Shown here piece by piece: positions 1 to 12,126 of a DNA stretch of 64,000 nucleotides (position 1 is its first letter; every line of letters starts with the position of its first letter). A program made the translations under genes and the position numbers. The DNA is taken from contig NC_090787.1 in the NCBI RefSeq assembly GCF_040054535.1, forward strand, positions 16,799,501 to 16,863,500, read 5' to 3'. The stretch is from Antennarius striatus (lineage: Eukaryota > Chordata > Actinopteri > Lophiiformes > Antennariidae). A model generated the notes under the pieces. It had not been told where the DNA came from. It did not search any database and worked only from the letters and a program-made list of their open reading frames with translations.

Positions 1-130
1 CTGAACGTCATGAACCAATTGACAACTATAACAACAGCAAACAGGATGGAAATCTGAAAATAAAAGATAAAAATTAAGTAAATTTTGATGGAGAAACACT
101 CCTTCATTCTGTTAATTAACCATGTTGTAA

Positions 131-545
131 GTGAGACACACTCGACAGTTTAAAAGTTATTACATCCCACTTCAAAGCGGTGATGTATTGCAATTGTCAG
201 AGTTCGTCCGTCCGTCCGTTAGTCCACCAAATATTTTTGCAACCGCTGCAGATAGAAAGATGAAACAAAAAGCACATTACTCGGGCAGCAAAGGGGATGA
301 AAATGAGATGATAACTTTGACCTTGAGAAAACTAGGTCAAGGTCAAATTTCAACTTTTGTATATTCAGGAACCGGATAAGATAGAAAGACAGAAGGCCAG
401 TGTCAGTAAGACCGTAGATCAAAGCTAGTGCTTTGATCTATGAAAGTAGGTCAGAGCAGTAGCTTTGATATTTGACCTATGTAAGTAAGTCAGGGTAAAA
501 TTTTGAATTCACGGTTGTTGTGGGATGTTGCAGTCTGACTGCATT
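131..545. repeat. unclassified interspersed repeat, copy 1 (GTCCGT-rich)
   Basis: This stretch contains a block (roughly 155-235) reading ACATCCC..., GCGGTGATGTATTG, then GTCCGTCCGTCCGTT. The same block recurs near 11040-11120, so it belongs to a dispersed family. It holds two perfect hairpins with 11-bp arms: 316-326 with 337-347, and 415-425 with 430-440. No convincing protein is encoded. The outer edges are not defined, and I cannot name the family. Confidence 0.5.
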
Positions 546-1762
546 GATTCTACTTTCTATTGCAATTACTTGGCAACTTTCCGATTAAAGAAACAACTTT
601 TTCACCCCGTGTTTAAACCATGGTGGGGCATGCTGCTTTATGTGTTGATGAAACACTACTTATGTTAGAAATAAATGGTCAAAAACTGGTCCACCATCTG
701 TTTACTGACACAAATTTCACTTACGATCCAATGCACCTAAAGATTTATCATAATCCCGTCCCATTCATATAGACAGATGGATCGGGGTAACTCCATACTC
801 CCTGTTCGGTAGGGGCATCGGGTGACATGACAGAAGGCCTGTCGGGTCAGTCCCTCCCTAACCTAATGGTGGGTGTAGCCATCAGAACCTGGCTGTACTG
901 TGTTATGACAAAACTGTTCAGCTCCTGCATCAGAGACACACCAGAGCTTGTTGAATTCCATTCATTTATTCCCTCCCATAGTGCATGCCCCAGCAAACAC
1001 CATCGATACACCTCCAGCAGCTCTCCTCTCTCATTCACAGTAGGAGGAAACCCCACCCCCCCTTAAACACAGAATTCTCAATCCTCCTGTGGAACTGTGC
1101 TGAGTTAACTTAAGAGTCAATATGTGTCATGTGGGTTCCACTGCCCTCCCCTTTAGGGAACAGTGGCAGACGGTGAATCTAATCACTCCAGTGGGAAAAA
1201 AGCTCTGTCTTCACCCCACAGTTAGAACCACCAACCAAACAAGAACAATGACTTTTGGTGGACAACCTTCTCCATCTCAAATAAGGCCTTCAGATATCTG
1301 TAAATCTGCAAAATAGTCTCTAAATGTACATTTGGAATTATTGAAAATGTGAATTAAGATTTGTATGTGTGTTGATATTTGCAAATATATTGACATACAA
1401 TGCGCCCTCACGCATTCGCGCATCAACACTCGCAACTTCAACTCATCGCAGATTTTTGGTAGTCACGTGATACCGTACGCGCACTCTGTTGGCTGACAGC
1501 ATCCAGAAGTCCGTTACATTCCGTGAATCTCGGAACGCAACACACTTCTGGGAGAAAAAGTACTTTAAACAGTCGATAAGATTGTGGGAAAAGGTAATAC
1601 AGATAGAAGGTGGTTTAATATCAGTATGTGGAGGGTTCATCAACATTTAAATACCGTTAATAATAAGACAAATAGTTGTCGCTTTATCGTGGAATTTGTT
1701 ATACGCGTGTGGCTCCTGGAACCCATTAACCGTGAGTAATGAGGGAGCACTGTACATCATAG
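546..1762. other. non-coding interval, no gene seen
   Basis: I see only short, compositionally random open frames and no recognisable domain, RNA gene or transposon end here. A small CpG-containing patch lies near 1400-1480. Confidence 0.5.
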
Positions 1763-1770
1763 AAATTAAT

Positions 1771-2877
1771 CAAATCTTCTTCTTTTCCTTTCAGCTTTTC
1801 CCTTCAGGGGGCGCCACAGCGAATCCATTGCCTCCATCCAACCCTGTCTTCTGCATCCTCTTCTCTCACACCAACTACCTCCATGTCCTCTTTAACTACA
1901 TCCATAAAGCTCCTCTTTGGTCTTCCTCTAGACCTCCTGCCTGGCAGTTCAAAACTCAGCATCCTTCTACCAATATATTCACTATCTCTCCTCTGGACAT
2001 GTCCAAACCATCTCAGTCTGGCCTCTCTGACTTTATCTCCAAAACCGCTACCATGTGCTGTCCCTCTGATGAACTCATTTCTGATCCTATCTTTTCTGGT
2101 CACTCCCAAAGAAAACCTCAGCATCTTCGTCTTTGCTACCTCCAGCTCTGTCTCCTGTCTTTTCCTCAGTGACACTGTCTCTAGACCAAACAACATCGCT
2201 GGTCTCATCACAGTTTTGTACACCTTTCCTTTCATTTTAGCTGAAACTCTTCTATCACACATCACACCTGACACTTTTCTCCACCCGTTCCATCCTGCCT
2301 GTACAAGCTTCTTCACCTCTTTTCCACTCTCCATTGCTCTGGACTGTTGACTCCAAGTACTTAAAATCCTTCTTGATCTTTTCTCCCTGTAACCTCACTC
2401 TTCCACTTCGGTCCTTCTCATTCACACACATGTACTCTGTCTTACTGCAGCCAACCTTCATTCCTCTCCTTTCCAGGACAAACCTCCACCTCTCTAGCTT
2501 CTCCTCCAACTGTTCCCTGCTCTCACTGCAGATCACAATGTCATCTGCAAGCATCATAGTCCATGGAGATTCCTGTCTAACCTCGTCTGTCAGCCTGTCC
2601 ATCACCATAGCGAACAAGAAGGGGCTCAGAGCTGATCCCTGATGCAGTCCCACCTCCACCTTGAACTCCTCTGTCACACCTACAGCACACCTCACCACTG
2701 TCTTACAGTCCTCATACATGTCCTGCACCGTTCTAACATACTTCTCTGCCACTCCAGACTTCCTCATACAATACCACAGTTCCTCTCTGGGCACCCTGTC
2801 ATAAGCTTTCTCCAGATCTACAAAAACACAATGCAGCTCCCTCTGGCCTTCTCTGTACTTCTCTATCAAATGAGCTT
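1771..2877 (-). mobile_element. 5'-truncated RTE-clade non-LTR retrotransposon (reverse transcriptase fragment)
   Basis: On the minus strand the segment encodes the C-terminal half of a LINE reverse transcriptase. The first frame (2869 down to about 2255) has DLEKAYDRVPRE, the GLHQGSALSPF motif and the catalytic LADD box. The following frame (about 2334 down to 1804) has the thumb and tail region, including RLRWFGHVQRR and RGRPKR. One frameshift near 2330 separates them, so the copy is dead. The 3' end at about 1775-1815 has the GGCGCC...GAAGGGAAAAG tail typical of fish RTE elements. An 8-bp AAATTAAT occurs on both sides (1763-1770 and 2878-2885) and is a likely target-site duplication. The 5' part of the element is missing, which fits ordinary 5' truncation on insertion. 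The clade call comes from motif recognition; the subfamily is left open. Confidence 0.87.
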
Positions 2878-2885
2878 AAATTAAT

Positions 2886-4333
2886 TAAAGTGATGGTAAA
2901 CTAGCTGTTAATCATCCTTCACTCTTCATTTGAAAGACTTTCTAGCTAACTGATGTTTGATTCTCATTCCTTGCAAATAGAATACAGACACTTGATGATT
3001 ACAATCATCAAGCAAATCCTTAATTCTAACATGACACCAAGTTGATTTTTATATTTGAAAGTTATTCCGTGAATGTGAGGAGCTTGTTATCTCATACGCC
3101 TCTGCACCAAGCCCACTGGCTGGTTGGGACACTTTGTACGGATGACAGAGTGTGAAACGGAAGCGCCTCCATGTGTTACTACTCCTTGGTGATGTTAAAG
3201 TAGTACAGTATGTATAAATTTAAAAGTAAAGTTAAATTAAATAAAGAATTTTTTATGATTTCTGGGTCACACCGCGTCAGCTGAAATAAAAAGATCATAA
3301 ATGAATGATAATACACCTCTGAAATAGAAGTGTGTTGTGGGCTGTGATGAATTCAGGAACTCTGAATAAGGATCTTTATGCGAAACAGAAATAAAACCAG
3401 ATCTGATGTTCCAGGTAAGATAACCGTCTGTAGATTACCAGTTTGTGTATCAGGACAACTAAAGGTGAAACCGTTCACCTGATTGAATCAATTCAGGCCT
3501 GAAGACATGGTTGAAGCCTCCACACTTCAACAAGACAGCACAGACACACAGGACAGCTCAACTCTTCACGAGTCATACAAACGCAATGATGGACAGCATG
3601 AGTCCTCTCTCAGTTCCACCCCTTTCATGTTTCATCAGCAGTTATTTATGCACATTAATTACACTGCTAAAAACTTACGAAATGCTGAGTAGACATAGTA
3701 GTAGTAGTTTATGTCTGTCCTACACTACATCCTGCTTTATGGCCTTAATACCTGTTTTCTGCTTTGACTACGACTCATAGAAGATGATGGAAACTGTGGA
3801 GAAGCCGCTGACTCTTCCTCAACCTACACAGTTTCTTTACAATTCTCGGCTTTATCTAATGTCATGTCTATCATTAAATTAAGAAATATGACCAGCATTA
3901 GTGACTACATGTACAGTACTCTGCAGGAATTTGTTTATCAGTTAAAATAACATGCCTGTTACTCCTACATGTGCTTCCTTCAATATGTTTCGTACACTTT
4001 ACCTACAAATCACCTCACAGGTCTTGGCATCATAATTCACCACCCACTGTTTTCCAAAGTCCACATATGTATGGCCCCTACTAAATGTAAGGCTAAGATA
4101 CTGCACCGTCATATGAAATATCTTCACAACAACATGAATCATCTTTACTCACTCCCTTCAGCTGTTCCCTTCATGTTTCTTTTTAATAACTCAAGAAACA
4201 AATTATGACCAGAGCCAGGTGCCACACCGAAGGACAGTGGGCAAGAACTAGTAACCTCGCCCGGGTGACAGAAGAGTGAAGTAACGATGGAGAAGGAGAA
4301 AACCGACAACTTTAGAAACAACGAGTAACTATG
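2886..4333. other. non-coding interval, no gene seen
   Basis: The stretch is AT-rich, with short random open frames only. I recognise no domain, RNA or transposon end. Confidence 0.45.
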
Positions 4334-5028
4334 CAGAATTCATTTTACCTCAAGAGAGTAGTGCATCCCTGGGATGCGCTTCAAAAAAAAAGTGTGAATC
4401 CCAACATGACGTTTATGCATCTCAAAAGTAATAACAATATACAGCAGATGCTGTATGCAAGGATTGAGTTTTGCCAATAGTACACTGTAAAAACTAAATT
4501 AATAACAACGTCGTAACTGTTTAAGTTAAAGAGTAAAGTTATATATTATTTTTATCAACATGTAAAAGCCTGGTAGTCATTCTTAAAAAAAACTTTTAGA
4601 AATAAGGATGTAATATATATTTTTTTACACTTTTGCTTTTCACTCAATAGTTTTCTTGTCCTTGAATTCATATTTTCTCCTGTGGACACTGCACCAATCA
4701 GTGTTTTTTGTCCAACTTTTGCATCTTTTTCAGAGGCATGGTGATAACGCAAAACCAACTCCACACTCTCACTGCAAATGTAGTGTTGCCGTTTGGTTGA
4801 TTTTAATAAGGCAGAATCACACAGGTGAGTCTTGTGATGAGTAACTCGCACCAGATCAAAACATAATGACGATTTCCAAGTTCAAAATTTAAGTGGAGAA
4901 ATGTATAAAATGTGAATATTTTTGTGAATATTTAAAGCTTGCATCCCAGAGACGCATGTTGTCTGACGATCGTGCGTCCCTGTCAAAAATTGTGCATCGA
5001 AGACGCAAGGGCGCAAATGAAAACACTG
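4334..5028. mobile_element. possible non-autonomous hAT-like element
   Basis: The right end reads GAAAACACTG, so its complement begins CAGTGTTTTC, as hAT elements often do. Related subterminal sequence occurs in inverted orientation near both ends: GCATCCCTGGGATGCG around 4365 and GCATCCCAGAGACGCATG around 4941. No transposase is encoded. The left boundary is a guess and no clean 8-bp target duplication was found, so the call is tentative. Confidence 0.35.
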
Positions 5029-8000
5029 ACTATAAAATCTGTGGTGTGTAAACGCTTCAGCATTATCAATTCAGCTGTCGCTATTTGAAATACGTAGACA
5101 TTCCTTGATGCATTTATGTTATACTTCTGCAGTCAGTACTGGAGCACAAGTTACTGCAGTGCACAAGTGGCTCACAATGCAAACGGTTATAAGCTGTATG
5201 TTAGCTGAAGAGAGGGCAGCTCAGCATCTGAGACCAGTGACCTCCGTGGCGGTGGATTGCTCGCTCCAACCCAGCTGAAGGAGTTTCATGTATACTTGGG
5301 TCTTGCTCACACCTAAGGACAACATGGAGTGGAAGGGGGAAGTTTTAAACAGACTGTCATGGCAAAGAGGGAGTAAAGCCAGAAGGGGAAAGTTACCACC
5401 GTTTATCAGTAATTTATCAGTCAGTCTACTTTACAACCCTCATCTAAGGTCATCACATCTGGGCGGTGACGGACAGAATGAGATTATAGAGAATGAACTT
5501 CCTCATTAGGGGGCCGGGCTTACAGGTAGGCCAAGGCCTCGATGTAGACTAAACGCTCCAATGGAGTCAGCTAAGGTGATGCAGGTATGATGAAGGGTCT
5601 TCCCTCTTCAGGGTTTCCAGGCACGACTAACTGTTAGGAGGTCCTGGCCCAAAGTCAGAACATGACGGACAGACTAGATCATTTACCTGATTTGAGTGTT
5701 TGGGAACCAGAGATCAAAACTGTTCCTGATGTGAGGGACATCATGAGTTCCTCCTTGGCTCAGGAGAAGAATAACACTGATGGATGATGGCAGAAGTAAA
5801 GCTAAACTATGGCCAAAGTACAGATTTATTGAAGTCACAATTGAGAAGAACCTGCATCCCTTTGTCAATACTAACCTGACAAATTCATTCACATTTTAAA
5901 GAGAACTTCTTCCTCTCTGATTCATAAACACCTGAGGGTGAGAGAGAGGCTAGGGTGTTGCTGCTCTGGATCTGTTTTGACAGCATGTTTGCGTCTTCGA
6001 CCGACGATGTGTTGCCCTGCCCAAGTGCAGCAGCCTGACGTCATGCATGCTGTGCTTGTTCTTCTACTCAGTCTCCTTTGTGTTGGTAGACAAGAGGCAG
6101 CCCAACTTAAAATTGTGCATACCACCATCTACTTTGACAGGCAAGCAGATAGATTAAATATCACCTGTTCTATGCATCGCTGTGGCGTCAGTATCAAGCT
6201 GCAGCTGATAACACATTTTGTAATTATCAAGAAGATATTTCTATATTTTAAAATTAAGGTATTCTTTTAACTAGGTTAGTAAAACTTTACTTTCTTTTGG
6301 ATACACCATTTGACAATTCTAGGTCTATTGAACCTAAGTTTTAAAAGAAACAACAAAATGAATATTGAATGAATTTATTCAATGTTAGTCATAACAAGTC
6401 AGTGGGTGATTCAGTCAGTAAACTCAATAAAAATAATATTTCTACATACATTTGCATTTTTATCTTTAGGCATTTCCCTACATTAGTTACATTATTAGAA
6501 TTTTTTTATATGCTTTTTCTTGTAGATCATTAATTTGCACTTCCTGAACACACAGATAAAAGCTACATCACAAAGTATTAAGAAATGAGAATATTTCTCA
6601 TCGTTATTAGAACATTTCAATCAACTACTAATCCAAACTGATTTAAAAAGCATAATGTGGGCAATTTTATTTAATCACTGTACAGTGTGTAAAGGCAGTA
6701 ATAACTCACAGCTCATAACTGAGGAGGGGGCTCATATTACATCTTCAGTGAGGGTGGAGCTCAAATTAAAAAATTGTGTATAAAAATGTTTTACTAGTAG
6801 CCTGTTACACAAGTGATATCATTCAGAACCAAAACTGATCCGATACCATCAATGAAAACGCAGCTTTATTGAAACACTTGGCAAAAAAGGGGAATTAACA
6901 GGAATGTGACTTAAATTTGGAAGGTTGACTAAATATGAGCACATTTACACATTATCTCACCAACGAGCCACTAAGACGAACCCAGAATGCACTAGTACTC
7001 AGTTTAACCTCACTGAGCGAATCAGTTGACGACACGGACGTTCTGCACCAGCACAAGACCAAGAACATAAGTTTCCTTCATTGTTCAGACTACTTCATCC
7101 TTCAGTTATCAGCTTTCTAAAGTCCATCACATGCAGGTAACTTCAGGTCACACTGTGCAGGCAGGATGACCTCATTCAATTGGTGAATTTGGAAATATTA
7201 TCGTTTTCTTGTGATTCCCGTCAACAAACACTTCTAATGAATGGAACTAATTACACGCCAAGGTCAAAATATTGAAAGCCAAACATTAACCCACCTGTTC
7301 GACTTACATTAATTCATTACATTATCTGGACACACACTAAATGTAAAGGAATAACTGACATCAGTGCATTTAGTATTAACCTGAACTGCTGGCTATCAAT
7401 TTCCCATTAAGGTATATGTGAAAATAAATTCTAAGTGCTCAAAAGCCTGGTGTAATAAAATCTAATAAAGGTTGCCCCTCTTCATGAAGAGAACTTAACA
7501 TTGACTTCCGGGAGGTAAACAACGATCTCTGTGAGGCTGAGGAGGAAATCACAATTATTCAACAGTGAACTCTAAACCTTTAGTTACAACTCTGAAGACT
7601 ACAACTCAGGCAGCTGTGCATAAATTATTATTTTATTTAATGTGCAGGAACCCAAGTTTTATATGATTTGAAAAACACCAGGAATAGTAAAAAAAAAAAA
7701 GAAAGGCTATTGTTAATAATCCTTCCCCATGGCCATGTATTAAAAAACTGGAATTTATGCAGCAAAAGAAACAATGGTAAATAGCTGCCTACTGTTTATA
7801 ATTTCTATTCATAATGTATTATTTGGACTAATAAATATAAATGACTACAGCACCTCAAACATTTAAATTTTAATGTTTAACTGAAGGAATTTCCAATAAC
7901 CTGTAGCTCCAGGACTTCATGGACATTGTTTTGTTCTATTCAACATCTGTGCTTCTTGTCTGAGCTGAAGAAGTAAATGATTAATTGATTTTACAATTTT

Positions 8001-9082
8001 ACAATTTATCTGATATCCAGAATTTTAAATGTAATACTGATAAATGATCGACAGCCCAGATTACACAAGCCTAGAATGGCCATGTGTCCAATTATGGCTG
8101 CTGGAAATGTACTTTCACTAAGGTAAAAACCTTACAGTCAAGCAAAAGAAATACAATAGTGTGGAGAAAAAGTTTGTATAATTGTTGATTAAGGTATTGA
8201 CCTTATTGATAGTTGATCATGGTTGATCATGTGGCTCGATGTCACATCTAATTAACAGTCAGGAATATTTAGATCTGAATATGCAATACTTGATTAATTT
8301 GATCTGTCTTGCATTGAAATTGTATGTTTTATTCAAACACACCGTTTAATCAGAAATGTTTGGCAGCTTATTTCATGTAAAAATAAGAACCCATATTTTT
8401 TCCTGTTATCTTTTAATAATAAGGCTTTATCGTGGCGTTCACCACTTGCCATTCAAGAACTATGATGTCATTCACTTGCAGAAACTGAATGACATCATCA
8501 GCACAGTGAGGTCATTGTGCGCCAAGTCCTTTATACCACAGACAATTTGCTCTTTAGTCAAACAGGCCATAAATCCAAAAACTAATGTAATTCTGACCTG
8601 ACTCATTGAGTTGATGTCACATGACCATGAATCAGACACGTATCTGAATGCATGTCACATCTGATTGGCAAAGACTGTCTTTTCAAATACTGTACCTAAA
8701 ACAATGTAAGATTTTAGGAAAAAAATTAATGTAATATATTTTTTGAGAAATAACATTGCCTGAAAATGTCTGTTGTCGTCTGGATTCAAGACAGACAAAA
8801 ATATTCAATTTACAAAACATTTTAAAAACAATTTCTCTGCCTTGACAGCCGCCGACTTGTAGTGTTAAGTAGAAAGTTCATGTAATACAAGATTCTAGTC
8901 AATTACTGCGTCTTGCATTCCACATATCTGCCATTACTGAGTGAACCTTGTCCTGAGATCTGCGTTACCATGACGCCCAGAACAGGGCGTGTGAGCAAAA
9001 TAGGTGTGCCAGGAAATGTGACTGCACCTGAGAGTCACTTCAATCACACAGTACCTGAGGAATAAATATACATGTATATATG

Positions 9083-9085
<3 letters not shown>
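5029..9085. other. non-coding interval, no gene seen
   Basis: About 4 kb of AT-rich DNA with only short, low-quality open frames. One octamer-type ATTTGCAT lies at 6450-6457, which is expected by chance in DNA of this composition. No coding exon of nck2, the gene expected on this side of fhl2, was recognised. Confidence 0.45.

Positions 9086-9156
<71 letters not shown>
9086..9156. repeat. (CA)n microsatellite
   Basis: About 70 bp of uninterrupted CA dinucleotides, preceded by an alternating TATA/TGTATA stretch. Confidence 0.97.
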
Positions 9157-9157
<1 letters not shown>

Positions 9158-9787
9158 CCATGGTGTAGTTACCTTGAGGAGCCACTAGTAACATTGACAA
9201 GCTCAGCATGTGGCAAGAGTCTCCTCTCTATGGTGTTTTGGCAGATGTGGTCCATTGTGTAATCTTGTGTGTTTTTAACACACGCTTCGAAATTTTCTCT
9301 ACGAACTCCACTGATGAACAAACTATTAAATGTGTTTTAACAGAAACATGATAGGTGAACAAATATGAGTCAAACACAGCAGATGTCTCAGAGAGCAGAT
9401 ATGTCTGAGGAGCTGCTTAACAGGCCTCTAAGAAGTGGTCCACCACAAATAATGATGTGTGATATATTCAAACAAATTGTTTTAGTTGTGTGGAAATTCT
9501 AGACACACAAAGAGTGATATTTAGTGCTAATAGGAACAAATGCTAAGTTGGCCGAGCAGCTAGCACAATGTGCAGTCAAACCACCTCCGAGTGGACAAAG
9601 ACCCAGCCTAAAACCCTCAAAGTGAGGCGAGGTGGCTGCACAATTTATCTCAACTTTTACGGCAGTTTTTGACCAACAAAGGGTGAGAAAAAAACACACA
9701 AAAGCAGACGTTAACACAGCCGTGGAGTAGTCATAGCAGCCCGTCAAACTGCACCAACTTACACAGTTCATGCGGGTCGCAGCTTAC
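9157..9787. other. non-coding interval
   Basis: No gene is recognised. On the minus strand this would be the start of the intron that follows the candidate leader exon at 9788-10080. Confidence 0.4.
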
Positions 9788-10080
9788 CTTAGTGTTCACT
9801 CCAGTGAGAATGGACTAACAGCGACACACTCAACACGACAGGACAGCTCCTCGCAGACGAAACAATAAGTAACTAAGCCAGCATGAAAGCGGCAAAAAAG
9901 GGAGCTTGAATCCACATATCCTCAGGTTTAACTCCTTTTTCTTTCCTTTAAAACACAGACGAGACAAGAGCAAGCCCGACCGACCCTCGCTTGTTTTTCC
10001 GTCGCAGGCTGACTGCCTCTCAAATCGATCACTCAAACTAGACCGGATGAACAATTGTCTTCCCTTTTCTACTTTCAAAA
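9788..10080 (-). other. candidate 5' non-coding exon, possibly of nck2
   Basis: On the minus strand this patch ends in a strong splice donor, AAG|GTAAGC, with the intron beginning at 9787. It is clearly richer in CpG than the surrounding AT-rich DNA and has no long open frame, as expected of a leader exon. In human, NCK2 lies next to FHL2 and is transcribed away from it; a minus-strand start about 10 kb upstream of the plus-strand fhl2 would reproduce that arrangement. The coding exons would lie beyond the left edge of the window. The donor and base composition are seen directly. The gene identity is inferred from synteny alone, and the upper (TSS) edge is arbitrary. Confidence 0.35.
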
Positions 10081-11030
10081 TAAGAGCCTGTCGTCACTCC
10101 TGCTATCGGGATTCCTAAAGACACAGTCCTCTGAGGTCTAATTAGAGAATAGATTTTCTTCTGTCTTAAAATTGGTTTTACATCTATACAACAGCAGGTT
10201 TTGTGTAAATGAGGTTTGGTTGTGTGCAAGTGATTTTTTGTGTGACTTGGCTCAAGTTTGATTTTTTAAAGAGAAACAGGCATGATATTTCTGTGGATTA
10301 AATTCCAACTGGTAAAGTAGACCCCTCCTGTAAAATGGCATGTCAATTGGCGAGAACATTGCATCTCCAAGAATGCCACAGCTGGGGCAAAATGACCGGG
10401 GGGCAGGCCATTTGAGGCATGCTGAAGTTGAAGCAAGTCGAAGTGAATTGCTCATCATTCCACAGCGGTGCGTCTACACCAGTGCTATGTAGCAAGAAGA
10501 CCCATGACAGATTATTGCCTTGCTAAACAACAAGTTTGGCATATGTTCAGAAACCTCAGGAACAGGTTCAGATTACTGTCACTAAAGCTGCATTTAACAC
10601 TGAAATCCATATCAGGCCTGCATTTCCAAAACAAAAGCAAACAGCGAACTTTGAGCCGAGTGACCTTACAGCGCTGTTATGCTGACATGATGCCGTCATC
10701 AAGCCCCGTGTGCCCAGTTTCTGGAAGAGCATGACATCACAGTTGTGGACCGGCCCGTGATAAACCCCACCTAATCCCAAATGAAAACCTGTTGGGTTGG
10801 TTGAGTGAGTGAGTATAACAGTGTGGACATTCTTCAGCAGCAACTGCCAGCAGCCTGAATACAGAGTTGGCTGCTGTCCTTCAACATGACATCCAGGGAT
10901 TGTGCCAGTCCATAAGAAGGATTACTGCTGTCATCATTTCTGATGGGGACATAATAATCAATGATTGTGTAGTGTTGGATGTTTAAGCTGTAATACATAA
11001 GAACTTTACAAAGTTTACAATTTTTGGTGT
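10081..11030. other. non-coding interval, no gene seen
   Basis: The part next to 10080 could hold the promoter of the candidate minus-strand exon. The rest shows no domain, RNA gene or transposon end that I recognise. Confidence 0.4.
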
Positions 11031-11121
11031 GATTTGTTACATCCCTCTACAGAGCGGTGATGTATTGTAATTGTCAGTGTTGGTGGGTTCGTCCGTTTGT
11101 CCGTCCATCTGTCCGTCCGTT
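11031..11121. repeat. unclassified interspersed repeat, copy 2 (GTCCGT-rich)
   Basis: It shares ACATCCCTCTACAGAGCGGT, GATGTATTGTAATTGTCAG and the GTCCGTCCG run with the copy at the left end of the window. It runs directly into the palindromic AT tract that follows. Confidence 0.6.
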
Positions 11122-11129
11122 GGTCAAGG

Positions 11130-11199
<70 letters not shown>

Positions 11200-11207
11200 C
11201 CTTGACC
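11122..11207. repeat. (TA)n microsatellite inside an 86-bp perfect palindrome
   Basis: GGTCAAGGTAAT on the left is mirrored by ATTACCTTGACC on the right, with only TA repeats between. The whole segment is therefore its own reverse complement and could extrude as a cruciform. The pure TA core is about 11133-11196. Confidence 0.9.
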
Positions 11208-11342
11208 TTGTTTTCTATATTATATATATAATATATACACACACACACTGTATATACAGTATATATATATATATAAATATATATATAGTCCTATATAGTA
11301 GTACTAGCATATATATAGTATAAATGTCTGTTCTTTCTACCT
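11208..11342. repeat. AT-rich low-complexity DNA
   Basis: Irregular TATA/ATAT sequence with a short ACACAC run. No gene is present. Confidence 0.8.
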
Positions 11343-11884
11343 TTGTTACTTCTCAATCTTCTCATGTTCCTTCTTCCTGATGTTGCCGTCAGCTGGAATC
11401 ACCACATCTATCACCACTGCTCTCTTCTGCTCTTTGTCCACCACCACTATGTCCGGTTTGTTAGCCAGCAGCTGGTTGTCAGTCTGGAAGCTGAAGTCCC
11501 ACAGGATCTAGTCTTGTTGATCTCACCCACCTTTGGTGGTATGTCCCATTGGGATTTGGTTACTTCTAGTTCAAACTGGGTACAGATGTTCCTGTACACT
11601 ATCACAGCTTGGCTGTGTCTCTAAACCCTGCTACGACATGCTGGACTGTCTCTGGGGTTTCTCTATAGCCTGCACCCTGGGTCAGATCTATTGTGGTAGA
11701 TATTGGAATTTATTGCTTTTGTACTTAGGGCTGTTCTTGTGCTGCCATGATCAGTGCCTCTGTGCTGTCTGTTAGTCCAGCTTTGTCCAGCCATTGGTAG
11801 GTCTTCTTGATATCAGCCACTTCCTCTATCTGACGGTGGTACATGCCTTGTAGGGGCTTGTCCCTCCATGTTGTCTCCTCCTAT
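11343..11884 (-). mobile_element. degenerate C-terminal fragment of a restriction-endonuclease-type LINE
   Basis: The minus strand reads, from 11884 downwards, a recognisable retrotransposon C-terminal region ([19 protein letters not shown], then QWLDKAGLTDSTEALIMAAQ). Further on it has KPDIVVVDKEQKRAVVIDVV and ends near RKKEHEKIEK. The P-D...D-V pattern resembles the restriction-like endonuclease domain found at the C-terminus of R2/R4-type LINEs. Several frameshifts and stops interrupt the reading, so it is a dead remnant. Upstream reverse transcriptase sequence is absent. Assignment to an R4-like group is inference from these motifs. Confidence 0.7.
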
Positions 11885-11916
11885 ATATACTGTATATGTA
11901 TGCATGTATGTGTATA

Positions 11917-12126
<210 letters not shown>

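Noticed and set aside
1696-2884. Plus-strand frames opposite the RTE element
   Set aside because: They are antisense to the reverse transcriptase reading and have no domain of their own.
8934-9262. Frames through CA, TA, TC, GATA and ATAAG repeats here and elsewhere
   Set aside because: They are open only because the repeat units lack stop codons.
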